Positions 32,423 through 44,110 of a stretch of DNA of 64,000 nucleotides are shown here, one piece after another. The position numbers and the translations under genes are program-made. The stretch is from Euptelea pleiosperma (taxonomy: Eukaryota; Streptophyta; Magnoliopsida; Ranunculales; Eupteleaceae), in the NCBI GenBank assembly GCA_035048495.1, contig CM068547.1:18359913-18423912 (forward strand). The letters run 5' to 3'. The notes beneath the pieces are model-generated. The model did not search any database. It was not told the origin of the DNA and worked only from the letters and a program-made list of their open reading frames with translations. Within the stretch, counting starts at the first letter, position 1. The number at the start of each line of letters is the position of its first letter.

Positions 32423-35340
32423 ATCTCCTTCAAAGCGACGTCACCATCATCAGAGAAAACATTGTCATACACGACTCGAGTGCACATGCATCATGCTTCC
32501 TATCTCCTCTCTAATGGGTGGGTGGTTCCTATCCCATTCAGGAATGCATAATCTCCGTTACACTCAATAGCCAAGTGGTTATTTCCATATGAAGGAAAAT
32601 TTTGGCAACATTTTCCCATAGTTCTCCAAGTATACGATTTAGACTAGGGGCAAACATGTCACCTTGTCTAAACATGTACCCAGAGAACAAGAGGAATGCT
32701 TGTCAAAACTGTCATTCAAATAGAAATAAAAACTTTAGCTACTGACTGTACTAAAGATTATGCATTCCCAAACATGTCCAAATGGACAATTCAAGAATCA
32801 ACAGCAGACAATTACTCCTCACCACAAACAAGATAAAAAAGTTGTTCACTTGATCGAATTTAGTCTCACATGAGAACCAAACGTCATAGTTTACAACAAA
32901 TCTATCCCGTATAGGTGATAAGGCAATTGTCACACAATGATTCCTGAATGGGAGATCTAAGGTTCAATGGGATACCTTATAAGAAATTAAAGACTGCATC
33001 TTCGATAAGATTAAATGGTTCAATCAAGCCATATACAGTGCGTATATGCTGTGTGCAACCTTTTATCTTTAATGGAGTCTTCAAGATCTCATGCTTAATG
33101 CAAGTGCTTTGTGCGAATGTGAATTATGCTAGTCCTCTTACGTTTCAATAATTACCAAATAAAAGCAAGATAGGCGACTAATTAAAATAAGATAATCATA
33201 GACAAATGTTATGAGACATTAGGAAGCAATTAATAATATGTACTTTAGTTACAAGAATCACAAAAACCAGATCCAATCAATTAAGAAGATGAAAAATTCA
33301 TAGCATGTTATGCATAGAGGCCATGGTCATTAAATGGAGACACTTTACCCTTTTCTCTTGATGCTAGTCATCATTCAATAACAAGATATAGAATGGAAGA
33401 AAATAGACTTCAATTTCAAAAATCATTAAGCCTTGTAACATAGACCACGAGGACCCATCATTCACTAAACCATGGGTATAGCAGAGCGGGGTTAAGGCTG
33501 TTACATGTTGATAAATCACATAATGAATGCAATTACTTGACTATAAATTAAAAGAAATGACAACATGCACAATGAGCAAATCTGTTAACAATATTTAATG
33601 ATGAAATACAATCAAATGGGTAATCAAAAACAAGTTACAACTTACAAGAGAACCTATAAAGACAAGGTATAAGAGAATCAATGCAAAACTCATACTAATG
33701 AACAAATACAATTCACACATTGACTTCTTAGTTTTTTAACCACTTTTCATTTTCAGTCTCGGTGCTTTCCTGGCATATCCCTAAGTGGACCTATAAGCCA
33801 AAAATCAGCCTAAACGACTCCAATCCAACACTTAGAAATCACTAATCAGGCTAAGTTTTTGGTTTGTATGTCCACCTAGGGTCGGGGGATGCCAAACATC
33901 CATACTATTGCTATCTAGGCTCACTGACTACATGGATGTTTATCCCACAACAACATCATGATTGGTAATCTATATCATTATATTTAGCACTTTTTAAGGC
34001 CTGCTTATAGCCGTTGAATTCAACCATTTTTTGAGTACTAAAACCAATTGTTTGGGGCGTTACAGTTTTAACGGCATTATTTTAAACCATGTGTTAACCT
34101 ACCATCGACGTCCGTTAATAGTAGTTGTCCTTCGAGTGTTGTAACGTACAACGAGAAAAATAAAAGCCATCAAATTACTACTACGAGTTGTTTCTTTCTT
34201 GGCCATCAATTCAAGGGATTGACTGGAGGAGGATTCAACCTGCTCGATTTAACTATCATTTTGATAATATTATCAAGTCTTCTAGTATAAAAGAGCTCAG
34301 CTAGTAACAATAACAACAATGAAGAAACAAAAAAAGTGTAGCACTTGGGAACACACGATTGCTAATCACTCCCACACTATAAAAAAAAAAAAAATAATTA
34401 ATAATAAAAAGGCATCTAGTCTTATTCTATCTTGTTCCAAGTTCTATTTTCTTGTATTATTAATCTTCCATTCTAATCTTTAATCATCTTTCTAATTATG
34501 TTATTAAGATAATGGCTTGAATTTTGTGTACGTGGCACCAAAGACTCCTCTTATGTAAACATCACTTAATAACAACTAGTCGTTATGTATTTAAACTTGT
34601 ATTTTCTTAATCTACCTTTTGGAATTTAAATGCAGCGCAACAAAACTATGGTCAACACTTCCACCTATCATCCTTCTTTATAGGAACATAACTAGAAGCC
34701 TAGAACTCCTTGGGAAAAAAGTTTTGCTCCGATAATGTCAGGGCTAACTTTGATTCTTCCCTCCCTTATATGCGACGTGGCTCACTCTTTGGGCAATGTT
34801 TGGCTTAACTTTTAGTGCATCTACAAACCAAAAATCAGCATGCTTGGTGATTTCTAGTCATTGGACTCTAGCATTATCATAGGGTGATTTTTAACCGTTG
34901 GATTCTAGCATTTTTTAACAGTCAGTGGCCCAAACAAATGAGCTGTATACCAAAAATTAGCCTATTTGGTTATCTATACCCATAGATTTTAGCACTTTGT
35001 TAGGATTGATTCTACCAGTTGGACTTTGATCAAACATTATTTGGTACTATATGTTATCTTCAATTTGGATAGTGTATCCTTGTTCCTAAATACCTCCTAG
35101 AAGTCCACTTAAGAGCCTTCATAAGGACAATCAAGATCCTAAAACTTCAATGGCTAATAATTCATTGATCAAACCATTAGGATTGTCAAAATAGTGTCAA
35201 CTTTGAGTTCTCAATCCCTACAACAAAATGTTTCCCCCACACTTAAGATTGTCCGGAATGGATGACCATTTGGAATCCCTGTAGTTGTAGAGACCAAAAC
35301 CTAGGTACCCAATATGCAGTTTTAGCTTTTAGCCACCAAT
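32423..35340. other. CACTA 1 upstream part, non-coding, with MITE relics
   Basis: No supported gene for about 2.9 kb. Two segments (about 33740-33960 and 34770-35010) carry degenerate copies of the foldback MITE family that recurs further right (AACCAAAAATCAGCCT / AATCAGGCT...TTTTTGG and GTCCACCTAGG). The rest is AT-rich and unassigned. It may belong to the CACTA 5' region. Confidence 0.5.
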
Positions 35341-35369
35341 TCCCTGGTGCACACCGCCACCACCAACAC

Positions 35370-35755
35370 TCCTTAGTGACTGATAAAGATGCCCTTCTAA
35401 CCTTTAGAAGTACTATAACACCCGACCCAGATTCTATACTAGCACACTGGAATAAACCCTCACATGTTTGCAAATTCACTAAGAGATCTAAATTGACTGT
35501 ATTTTTTATTCCTTAACAACAACTTGCTTTCAGGGGCAATACCACGTAGCCTATGTAGGTGCAGGAACTTGCACAAGCTAGACTTGTCCTTTAACAGTTT
35601 AATAGGAAATATTCCACAAGAAATATCAGAATATTCATGAATCTTTCACATAATCTTCTACAAAGGCCTTTGCCAATTGAGATTAGCAAGATAGAATTAG
35701 TCTTAGAGATCGATCTGTCGTCAAACAACTTCACTGGACTCCAATCAAAACACTT
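35370..35755 (+). pseudogene. LRR receptor-kinase fragment captured next to the CACTA end
   Basis: Plus-strand pieces match a leucine-rich-repeat receptor-like kinase. An LRR N-terminal cap lies at 35382-35471 (DKDALLTFRSTITPDPDSIL, then AHWNKPSHVC). At 35515-35755 there are LRR units (NNLLSGAIPRSLCRCRNLHK, LDLSFNSLIGNIPQEI; then in another frame NLSHNLLQRPLPIEISK and EIDLSSNNFTG). The middle and the whole kinase domain are missing, and there are frameshifts. It lies in the opposite direction to the transposase and within 1.2 kb of the CACTA terminus. That suggests the transposon picked up a piece of host gene. Confidence 0.75.
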
Positions 35756-36279
35756 ACAAAACCCTAATTAGGGGAATTTTTCATCTATATGTCTATCTAG
35801 GCTATGGACCAACAGACCAAGAATCAATGTGATTAATGGTTAGAGATTAGAGAGAAAATGGCTAGTTGAAAAAAAAACTAATTGAAAAAGGGCAACTTGA
35901 AAAAAAATACCGTCCATTGATTATTGTTTTATGTTTAGGGCTTTTACCCTACACATTTGGGTACAAATATTCGTCGAACGGCAATAGCAAAACCCTAATC
36001 CATTGATTAGGGTTTTGAAAACCAAAAAAAATGAAACTAAAAAGGAGCGAGAGGGGGAGAGGAGGAAAAAAACCTCACGGTGGACGGCAGCAGGAGGCAA
36101 CAATAGTCGGAGGTCGACAGTAGGCGGTCATGGCAGCAGATGGCCGAAGCTCACGGTGGCAAATGACGATGTACAGCAGGGGACGATGGAGAAAAGGAGC
36201 GAGGGGGGAGAGGAGAGTGAGTTCAAAGAGTTCGGGCGGAAAACAAAACAAGTATTTTTTTTTTCTTTTATAGCAAACT

Positions 36280-36520
36280 GTTAGCGGCGGCCATCTTGGC
36301 ATCTACTATAGGATCATTTATAGGCGGTCTCATAAACAAGCGCCGCTAAAAGACCATATCGCGGCGGTCATGCCGTAGCCGCCGCTACAAGTGGTCAGTA
36401 AATGTCCATTTTTAGCGCGAAACCTTGCTATTTTGGTTCGCGCCACATTGATTAGTCTAAAACTCATCTATAGCGGCAGTTTGTTGCTGACCGCCGCTAT
36501 TACCCTGTTTTCTTGTAGTG
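36280..36520 (-). repeat. CACTA 1 right terminus and subterminal repeats
   Basis: The terminal CACTACAAGAAAACAGGG (minus strand) ends at 36520. Inside it lie repeated GC-rich motifs in both orientations: TAGCGGCGG, CCGCCGCTA, GCGCCGCTAAAAG and GCGGCGGTCATG. Such subterminal motifs are the usual binding sites for the TNP1-like protein. Confidence 0.85.
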
Positions 36521-37430
36521 CATTGAGCAAAGGCGAACTCCTGCAAACAAATAGGAAGGGGTGATCGATTAAAATACTAATTAGCTCATCGACCTGATGA
36601 TTATCGACATTGTGGATGAGATCTACTATATTCCACCCTTATAGCTAGTTAGAAAAGGTTCTTAATTTCTCAAGCCATTGGGTAGACAAGGACGGATTTG
36701 AACCACTTAACCCTAGTTAGCTATTCGGCATACAGAAAAAAATACGATATGGGAGAAGTTCAAGTATAATTCAAACTTATTGTCTTTAGAAATACGTTTG
36801 AAAATTCGGCCAAGAATGAAATAAAATAAAAAATGTAACAAGAATGGGTTATTTAGCATTATTTTCAAAATGAAAAATAAGGTTTGTTTCAATATTTCAG
36901 CAATAATACAGGTTTAATACGGGTATAAAAATGTTTTGGTAAAATACTCGAAGTTTACTAAAGATTAATTTGAATAATACATGTACAGCAAGATCAATTC
37001 ATTATAAACCCCAGTAGAAATTGAAAAGAAGGGTGTTTGGTTGCTATATCTACATCATCAATGGTGATTTTAGCATTTTTCATCATGGGGTTCGAACATT
37101 TTCAAGATCAATTCATCAGTCACAGCAAAATCCAAGAAAATGAAGTTTCAATATGAATCCGTGTGGTCAGTAGAGGGAATAATAAAAAATTGAAGAAGAG
37201 ACTCACCTTTTCTCTCCGGCGTTGCTTGCTGTGGTAGAAGGTGGTCGCTGTAGATGCTGAACTCGCCGGCATCGGAGACGATGGTGAGAGAGAGAGTGGA
37301 GTGAAGGTAAGGGTAGGGTGAGGAGTGTAGGGTATGGGATGGTGAGAAACTGAGAATGAGATATTGATTAGGGCTTTTTGCCCTTTCCATTTTTCCAAGG
37401 GCAAGGCTTTTGCCACTAAACCCTTGCAAC
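36521..37430. other. Unassigned intergenic stretch
   Basis: No supported gene. GA-rich and T-rich tracts near 37150-37300 resemble the LTR leaders seen elsewhere in the window but cannot be assigned. Confidence 0.5.
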
Positions 37431-37599
37431 AAAGTGAGCGATGCTCGAGCTTCTCTTTGAGGATGCCGACCGAATGGATATTTGGCCAATCCGTAGGTGG
37501 TTTCTAAACGTTGGATTCGACCTGAAACCAAAAATCACCCTGATTAGTGGTTTTTAAGCATTGGATTTGAGTTGCTTTCATTGGTTCATTAAAATGGCT

Positions 37600-37644
<45 letters not shown>

Positions 37645-37820
37645 TTGTAAGTAAAAATGGCTTGATATTAACCGTAGGAATTTGAGCATTATTTTGATAC
37701 AAGGATCCAAAGGTTTTAAATCAATAATTAGGCTGATTTTTGCGATTTAGGCCCATATAGGGATTAGCAAAACATCCATATAGTCAGAGTCCTATAAAAG
37801 TGTGCCATGTGGCTAATATT
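37430..37820. repeat. Foldback MITE copy with a TA microsatellite inside
   Basis: The arms GACCGAATGGATATTTGGCCAATCC (left) and its diverged inverse ending …CATCCATATAGTCAGAGTCC (right) flank the palindromic core AACCAAAAATCACCCTGATTAG/…AATTAGGCTGATTTTTG. A (TA)n run of about 36 bp at 37605-37641 has expanded in the middle. Confidence 0.7.
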
Positions 37821-38399
37821 ATAGGCAGTCATATTTGTTACTCACCGTCAAGGTTTAAATTGGGCCGTTATAACTGTATAACGGACTATGGGCATTACCG
37901 TTTTTTCCGTTATAACGGTCATTTTACGAATTGTAATGCTAAGGCCAAAAATAACGGAAAATAATGAAAAAATGGCGTTGAAATTAGAATTTCAAAAATG
38001 AAAAAAATGGGAAAAATTGAAAAATAACAAAAAACGGCCTTTTTTCACAAAAATTTCCAAAAATACGGTAACGGTTGTTATAACGAAAAGAATGGCCGTT
38101 ATTTTTTGGGCGTTTTAATGGTACATATATAACGTAACCCCACCTAACTTACCGCCTTCTAGCCTGGTCCTCCGTTCATGACCGTCATTGACGTACCATC
38201 GACTCACAATAAAAATTAAAGGACAAGAATGTCCATTTCTTCAACTTTAGAACATGTCGGATTCCTTAACCTTAAATCAGAAGGATGCGATGGACGGTAA
38301 GGCCCCCAACACTGGTGACCAACCTACCAGAATTTTGTGGTCAGTAGACCGGCGTGGTGATTGTATAGATCTTGCTTTAATCGCTTGCCACATTAATTT

Positions 38400-38710
38400 G
38401 AGGACGCAGACCGTATTAGAGGACACTGACCATATGGATGTTTGGCAGATCCCTGAGCAGACTTACAAAACAAAAATCACCATGATTAGTGGTTTCTAAG
38501 CGTTGGATTTGAGTCATTTTCATGGGTTGATTTTAACCATGAGAATTTGAGCATTATTGCCATTATTTCGGTACAAGGATCCGAAGGTCTTAAATTAATG
38601 ATCAGGCTAATTTTTGCTATGTAGGCCCATATAGGGAATGACCAAATATCCAAATGGTTAGAGTCTTCTAGCTAGCAGTGTGCCACGTGGCTCATATTAT
38701 GAGCGGTCAT
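38400..38710. repeat. Foldback MITE copy
   Basis: Same family as 42178-42463. The left arm GACACTGACCATATGGATGTTTGG is followed by ACAAAAATCACCATGATTAG. The right arm is …AATGATCAGGCTAATTTTTG…CAAATGGTTAGAGTC, then GTGTGCCACGTGGCTC. Confidence 0.75.
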
Positions 38711-38734
38711 ATAATTTTACTCCTTTTAGAGTGT

Positions 38735-39010
38735 CGAAGCACAATTTTTGTCACTCACCACTATCATCTGGGCCCACTGACTGTATGGATGTTTAGCCCA
38801 CCCCTTGGTAGACATTCATACAAAAAATCAGCATGGTTGATGATTTTTAGCCGTTGGTTTTAGTACACAAGAATGATGGTTGAATCTAATGGTTTAGAAT
38901 CACACGGTAAAAAGTACTAAAATCTGATGGCTAGACATTACCAATCAGGACGATTTTTGGTGTGTATATCCATGAAGGGGTGGGCGGAATATCCACGCGG
39001 TCAGCGAACC
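38735..39010. repeat. Foldback MITE copy
   Basis: The left arm ACTGACTGTATGGATGTTTAGCCCACC and the right arm GGTGGGCGGAATATCCACGCGGTCAG are inverted. The core AAAAAATCAGCATGGTTGATG pairs with …CAATCAGGACGATTTTTGG. Confidence 0.7.
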
Positions 39011-39099
39011 CATATTGCATCATTGAGTATGCTAAAAAGTTTGAGGTATACCTTGTTAAATCTTTTTTCAATGTAAAATGAGCAAAATAGAGATGAATA

Positions 39100-39710
39100 G
39101 CGGAGACTTATGTAGCCAAAAAAAAGTAGACCTTTAGCTGCAGTAAAAATAAACGTGGCTAAAACTAACAATTAGCATTAAATCATAACGTTGCCACTAA
39201 AACTACTACTTTTTAGCGACGGAAGCATAACATTCGCCACTAATTCTATTTCCCTCCAAATAAAATGTACACCAAAAATTCGCGCTATACAATTAGCGGC
39301 GACTTTTTGCTGTGACATTTGGGTTATCGCTAAATATGGCTATGTAACACTTGTAGTGGCAACTGTAGTGGCCACAAAAAGTTTCACATTTAGCTGCAAC
39401 AAAACAAACGCTGTTAAAACTAACAATTAGTGACGAAACAAAAAATGGCCACTAAAACCTTAACGTTTAGCGGTGAAAAACTAAATATCGACACTAATTA
39501 TATTTCCCTCCAAATAAAATGCGCGCCAAAATTTCCCACCATCCATTTAGTGGCAACTTTTTGCCGCGACATTTGGATTGTCGCTAAAACTATATATGGT
39601 GACACCTATAGTGGCAACATCAGATGCTCACCACTAAAGATGAGTTTTTAGTGGCGATATTAGAACTGCGGCTAAAAATGTTGCCACTAAAAACTTCATT
39701 TCTTGTAGTG
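39100..39710 (-). mobile_element. CACTA end fragment
   Basis: The segment ends in TTTCTTGTAGTG at 39710 (CACTACAAGAAA on the minus strand). Before it lie many repeats of the subterminal type: GTTGCCACTAAAA, TAGTGGCAAC, TAGCGACGG. No transposase coding is seen and no matching left end, so this is a fragment or an internally deleted copy. Small ORFs here are by-products. Confidence 0.7.
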
Positions 39711-39733
39711 ATGGTATAATATGGATTGTTAAA

Positions 39734-40276
39734 GAGAGCGCATATTCGCACACCCCATTTGCTATCCTGGTGGACTACTAGTCGGAGCACACCCCAAAAA
39801 GAGAGATCTCTCTCTATAACCTGGCTGACCGTTACCATCACTTACCGTCGACAAAATGAGTCACGTGACACATTTTTAAAGGACACTGACCGTATGGATG
39901 TTTGGTCAATCTCTAGGTGGAGGACCTACAAACCAAAAATCAACTTGATTAGTGATCTTCAAGCATTGGATTGGAGCCATTTCATGGGTTGATTGAACTG
40001 TGGGAATTTGAGCATTATCGACCATTATTTGAGGTGCAAGATCGAAAGGTTTGAAATCACTAATCAGGCTGATTTTTGGTTTGTAGGTCCACCTAAAGAT
40101 TGGCCAAACTATATGGTCCGTGTCCGTGTCCTCTACAAATATGACACGTGGCTCATTTTTGAGCCGTCAGTGCCAGTCACCAGTCAGCTAAGTTTTAGAG
40201 AGATCTCTCTTTTTGGGGTGTGCCCCGACTAGGAGTCCACCGGGATAGGAAATGGGGGGTGTAAATATGAGCTCCC
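39734..40276. mobile_element. 543-bp TIR transposon (hAT- or MULE-like MITE)
   Basis: Flanked by identical 8-bp direct repeats TTGTTAAA at 39726-39733 and 40277-40284. The ends are inverted over about 90 bp: left GAGAGCGCATATTCGCACACCCC… and right …GGGGGGTGTAAATATGAGCTCCC. The arms include ACTAGTCGGAGCACACCCCA and AAAGAGAGATCTCTCT. The middle (about 39860-40165) carries the foldback MITE motif set. An 8-bp duplication favours hAT and a 9-bp one would favour MULE; the terminal bases do not decide. Confidence 0.8.
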
Positions 40277-40682
40277 TTGTTAAAATACATCAAATACGCG
40301 TATTAAACGGGAAATTGCCAACTAGGCCTTAAACAAGGGTTCCCAACCATGTGTTGCTACATGCCCACCTTGTTGCAATGAATCTAGAATGACAAAATGA
40401 AACTTTCCGCAGGAAGTAGAATGTTCAATGACATACCTCTTCTCAATCATGGTGGAATGTAACTTGCTATATCATATGTTTTCATAGATAATTTAGGTAA
40501 ACTTCATCGAGTTTTCATTGCTTGTAGAAAATAGGGCATCATTACGTACATTCTAAAGATGACGGGAATCATAAATAAGATACGGAAACTTCTCCGAAAA
40601 AAAAAAAACAATTAAAACATCGCTGAAGCCAATGAACAAGTGACACCCCATAAAAAAAAAGAGGTGTTGATGATCTCGTCCA
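40277..40682. other. Downstream flank of the expansin gene
   Basis: About 400 bp without a supported feature. A or AT-rich runs near 40600 and 40650 may include the expansin 3' untranslated region and poly(A) signals on the minus strand, but no single site stands out. Confidence 0.4.
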
Positions 40683-41861
40683 TCAGTGAAAATTCACCGA
40701 AGTCTTGTACGTCAATCCGACGTTCCAGTCTGAAGGGGTGACATCCCATGCTATGATAGTCTCCTTTGTAGTGTAAGAGGTGAGCTTGAAGGAAAGAGAT
40801 TGTCCTCCCAGAGTTGCAAATGCCTGGTATGATGCTCCCCAGTTATGGCTCATGCTTATCCACTCAGTTTTACTTCCCTTCACCGAAATGCTTGCAATTT
40901 CTCCCCCTCCTCCCACGTTCATCACATACACCAACAACCAATATCCATTCCCTTGGAACGAAAATCGGATCCCGCCGCTCTTAATACATGGCACTCTGCA
41001 ACAACCAACAACCATGCATAGAAATGTAAAGTTTAATTTGATTGCTAGAATCAACAAGATTTTATATTCTCTATGCAGTTTCAAAGAAAGAAAAATACCT
41101 GCGATACATAACCGGCACAATGCCAGCTTTCCAATTTGCGATTTTCATGAATGCAGGCTTAGACATGTCAAAGTGTGTTCTAGGTGGGTTGCACCAGCCA
41201 CCAGCATTGGAATCCTCGGACCAATTGGGCGGGCAAAGATTTGTAGCCGTCACAGTCGTGAATGGGGAGCCTCCATAGCAAGCACTAGATTGAAAACATC
41301 GTATTTGGTAACAAGTTCCACAAGCGTATCCGTTGTTGAATAATGTTGAGCTCAATGCTGCAGTATCGGTCCCGTAACCACTAGTAAACAAGTTTCCATA
41401 CCCACAAGCCCCTCCTGTAAGACGAAGAATGTGTTGGAAGAAAGAATAAACAAAACGAAGATGCAAACACACAACACAGAGATTTACGTGGTTCCCTCAA
41501 GATCGAGGTACGTCCACGAACTCACACCAATTCCACTATGCTCTAAGGTAAAAGAAAACTGAGATATATATAAACCCCAAAACATAACTACTATTTCACG
41601 AAAAGGCGGTGTTGTGACTTGATTTACAGTATTCTAGCACCACGAAAACGCGTTGATATACCAATCACACGTACCCATTGTCGCTGTTGCAGTCTCATCG
41701 CCATAGAAGGTGGCATGGGCAAGCGCCCATGCAGTTGGCTGGAAATGAGGGACTTTTAGCCGGTACTGAGCCGGCCCCGCAGCGGTTGGTTTGATGCTCA
41801 CCATCCACAGCCAGCCCATGAGGAAGAAGCTGAGATTCCATGACCGGGGGAGAAAAGCCAT
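40683..41861 (-). CDS. Alpha-expansin (cell-wall loosening protein)
   Basis: Secreted, non-enzymatic wall-loosening protein; the only intact host gene seen here. Three exons on the minus strand: 41675-41861, 41099-41414 and 40683-40995, joined by GT-AG introns (41415-41674 and 40996-41098) that keep frame at G|GA and AG|A. This gives about 271 residues, close to the family norm of 250-260. A hydrophobic signal segment ([14 protein letters not shown]) is followed by [20 protein letters not shown]. The double-psi barrel has conserved cysteines ([15 protein letters not shown]), the alpha-type GWCNPPR insertion and the HFD motif (HFDMSKPAF). The C-terminal CBM63-like domain carries aromatic residues ([17 protein letters not shown]). 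The ATG at 41861 has a good context (G at +4); an in-frame ATG at 41885 would add eight residues. Which expansin clade it belongs to cannot be told. Confidence 0.93.
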
Positions 41862-41930
41862 GCTCTTGGGACTTTGGTAGTTCATTTCTTGGCCTAGAAA
41901 ATATAATGTCAATTGACTTGTCCCATGTAG

Positions 41931-41940
41931 CCTTATATGG
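41931..41940 (-). promoter_or_regulatory. CArG-like / TATA-like box before the expansin gene
   Basis: The minus strand reads CCATATAAGG, which fits both CC(A/T)6GG, the MADS-domain binding consensus, and a TATA box (ATATAAG). It lies 70 bases upstream of the chosen ATG at 41861 and 46 bases upstream of the alternative at 41885. As a TATA box it would place transcription start near 41900-41905, close to the upstream ATG. Position supports a core promoter; the MADS reading is a possibility only. Confidence 0.4.
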
Positions 41941-42177
41941 TGCGGAACTAACCTGCTGGTTTTGACAAAATTTATGTTTGGAGGAATGATCGTGTTCCTC
42001 ACGTAGGTCCTGAAGTCAACAAAACAGAGAAAAATATGAGGAAGAAATGTACCTAATGGACCAAAGGGTCGTCACGTTTGGAGAACCTGAGAAAACTTTG
42101 ATGACAGGGCCCGGTCGTCGGCCTTTGATGACAAGGCCGTGTCATCACAAGGTGCAATTAATATGAGCAAATTAAGT

Positions 42178-42463
42178 GGCACACTCTTAGAGGACTCTAA
42201 CTAAATGTATGTTTGGCCAATCCCTAGGTGGACCTAAAAACCAAAATCAGCTTGATTAGTGATTTCTAGGTGTTGGATTGGAATTATTTTCATGGGTTGA
42301 TTTTAACCGTGGGAATTTGAGCATTATTGACCATTATTTGAGGTAGAAAGATCCAAAGGTTTGAAATCATTAATCAAGCTGATTTTTGGTTTGTAGGTCC
42401 ACCTACGGATTGGAAAAACATCCATACGGTCAGAGTCCTCTGAGAGTGTGCCACGTGGCTCAT
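42178..42463. repeat. Foldback MITE copy (best preserved)
   Basis: The left arm starts GTGGCACACTCTTAGAGGACTC and the right arm ends GAGTCCTCTGAGAGTGTGCCAC. Inverted pairing runs at least 100 bp, through GGATGTTTGGCCAATCCCTA, GGTGGACCTAAAAACC and AATCAGCTTGATTAGTGATTTC. There is no coding capacity. It lies about 300 bp upstream of the expansin gene. Confidence 0.85.
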
Positions 42464-43150
42464 AAGTGCCCTGTCATCAACCTCGATGACAGGGCCCTGT
42501 CATCAAAGTTTTACTCGACACAACCCCACCGACTGTCAGATTGATAAGATGGGGATCCATAACAGTAGTAAGAATGAATCTTTCTCCACCGTTAACTTTT
42601 TCCTCCCTAGATCAGATGATTGAGATACTCCTTTAATTTCATTCTGATTTTTGATTATGATCCATCCAATAGGTGCCCAGTTATTGGGTGGTCGGGATTG
42701 ACGATTTTGTGGGTCACACATAGTGGGGTCCATGGAGAATTATGGCATTCTGTACATGACATTAAGGCCTCGTTTAAACTGTGGGACCACTTGGTTCCCG
42801 GACGTAGAAGAAGTGGTGTCCGTTACCCAAAAAAAAAAAACAAAAAATAAGAAGTGGGATCAGTTTCGGGGTTTGACTTGAAAACGTAAAATTATGATGG
42901 TCGGCAGGCAACGTGCCCACAAGTATCGCCATGGATCGTGCAAGAAAGATAACGACTTCTCACATTCCAAATTTCTATCTAATGTGAGAAGGCTAGGGTG
43001 TTAATGGGTAAGCTTGGGTCGCTGTTTTTTTTAGGCCTGGACTGAATGGACCCATGCTTCGGCTACATTTATGAGCTATATTGGTTTCGTCTTGGGCTTG
43101 TCATTGAACAAAATTTGGTTATTGCATAGAATAATACTAGGGGAACGCAC
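42464..43150. other. Unassigned intergenic stretch
   Basis: No supported gene. It has a short direct repeat GATGACAGGGCC (three copies between 42100 and 42500), two of them just inside and outside the neighbouring MITE. Confidence 0.45.
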
Positions 43151-43159
43151 GTGTGTGGC

Positions 43160-43790
43160 AGCACCGTACACGTGGCACACATTTAGAGACCACTGACCGT
43201 ATAGATGTTTTTACCATCTCTAGGTGGACCTACCTACGAAAAAAACATCCTGATTCGCAATTTCCATCCATTGGATTAGAGTCTTTTTTCATGGTTTGTT
43301 TTCAACAGTTGATATTTAGAGCAAAGTGCATTTTTGGCCAATGACAAAATGACACCACTATGCATGTCCAATGGACGTACGAACTTGGACCATGTGATCA
43401 TTACTCTTTTAATAGTGGTTATGTACCCTGCTTCTATTTAACTTTTTTTTTTCAACAATGAGTTTTGACACCATAGATGATGTGCCATATTATGAGCCAT
43501 GTGGCATTCTCTTAGAGACCACTGGCACAATCTTATTGATCGTATGGATGTTTTGCCCATCCCTAGTTGGACTTACATATCAAAATTTATCCTGATCAGT
43601 AATTTATAACCAAGTTTTTTTCTTGATTTATTTGTAACCATGGATTTTGATCATTATGATCCAAAGATTAGAAGTTACTAATCAGGTTTATTTTTGTTAC
43701 ATAAGTCCATCTAGGGATGGACCAAACATCCATACGGTCAGTAGCCTCTGATAAGTTGACATGTGTCTCACATTGTGAGTCAATCATCAA
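43160..43790. repeat. Two foldback MITE copies side by side
   Basis: 43160-43350 carries one arm (CACATTTAGAGACCACTGACCG…GGTGGACCTACC) and looks like a half element. 43490-43790 carries a full set: left GTGGCATTCTCTTAGAGACCAC…GTATGGATGTTTTGCCCATCCC and right GGGATGGACCAAACATCCATAC…GACATGTGTC. Confidence 0.65.
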
Positions 43791-43829
43791 CTTTGATTAT
43801 GGTCTTCATCATCTAAATTTTTCTGGCCA

Positions 43830-44110
43830 TAGAGTTTAAGTGTCACGTCAGAATGCAATAATTGATTTCACATTTGAGTTGAAATGTAAAAGTATTGAAT
43901 GACCAAAGCACCTTTCTAAATTAAAAATATTTTAAAAACTGAAATAAACAAATTTTGTCGATTTAAAGAATTTGAGGGCCTCTTAGGAATAAAGATTTAT
44001 TTTACCTTTTCAACATTGAACGAGCTGCAGGGTGACGTGTGCTTTGGCACAAAAAAGTCCGAAAGCCCCTGTCAAATGAAGGAAAGAAAAGAAGCAAAAG
44101 TAAGGGCATT
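43830..44110 (-). repeat. Inverted, diverged copy of the 165-bp repeat unit
   Basis: Read on the minus strand, parts of this segment match the unit of the array at 47700-48715. Examples are TTGAGTTGAAATGTAAAAGTATTGAATGACC, and CTGCAGGGTGACGTGT followed by GGCACAAAAAAGTC and GCCCCTGTCAAATGAA. About 100 bp of AT-rich sequence is inserted between matching blocks. Confidence 0.65.

Larger units (their letters stand above)
15500..36520 (-). mobile_element. CACTA (En/Spm) transposon 1, containing element A
   Basis: The right terminus is CCCTGTTTTCTTGTAGTG at 36503-36520, which reads CACTACAAGAAAACAGGG on the minus strand, the CACTA signature. Subterminal GC-rich repeats (TAGCGGCGG/CCGCCGCTA) fill 36280-36520. 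Genes on the minus strand follow the usual order: TNP2-like transposase (29826-32422), then a Transposase_24 gene (28974-29380 plus 15500-16596). I found no matching CACTACAAGAAA end on the left. It may lie beyond the 179-bp array or be lost, so the left limit given is only the end of the last gene. Confidence 0.7.
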
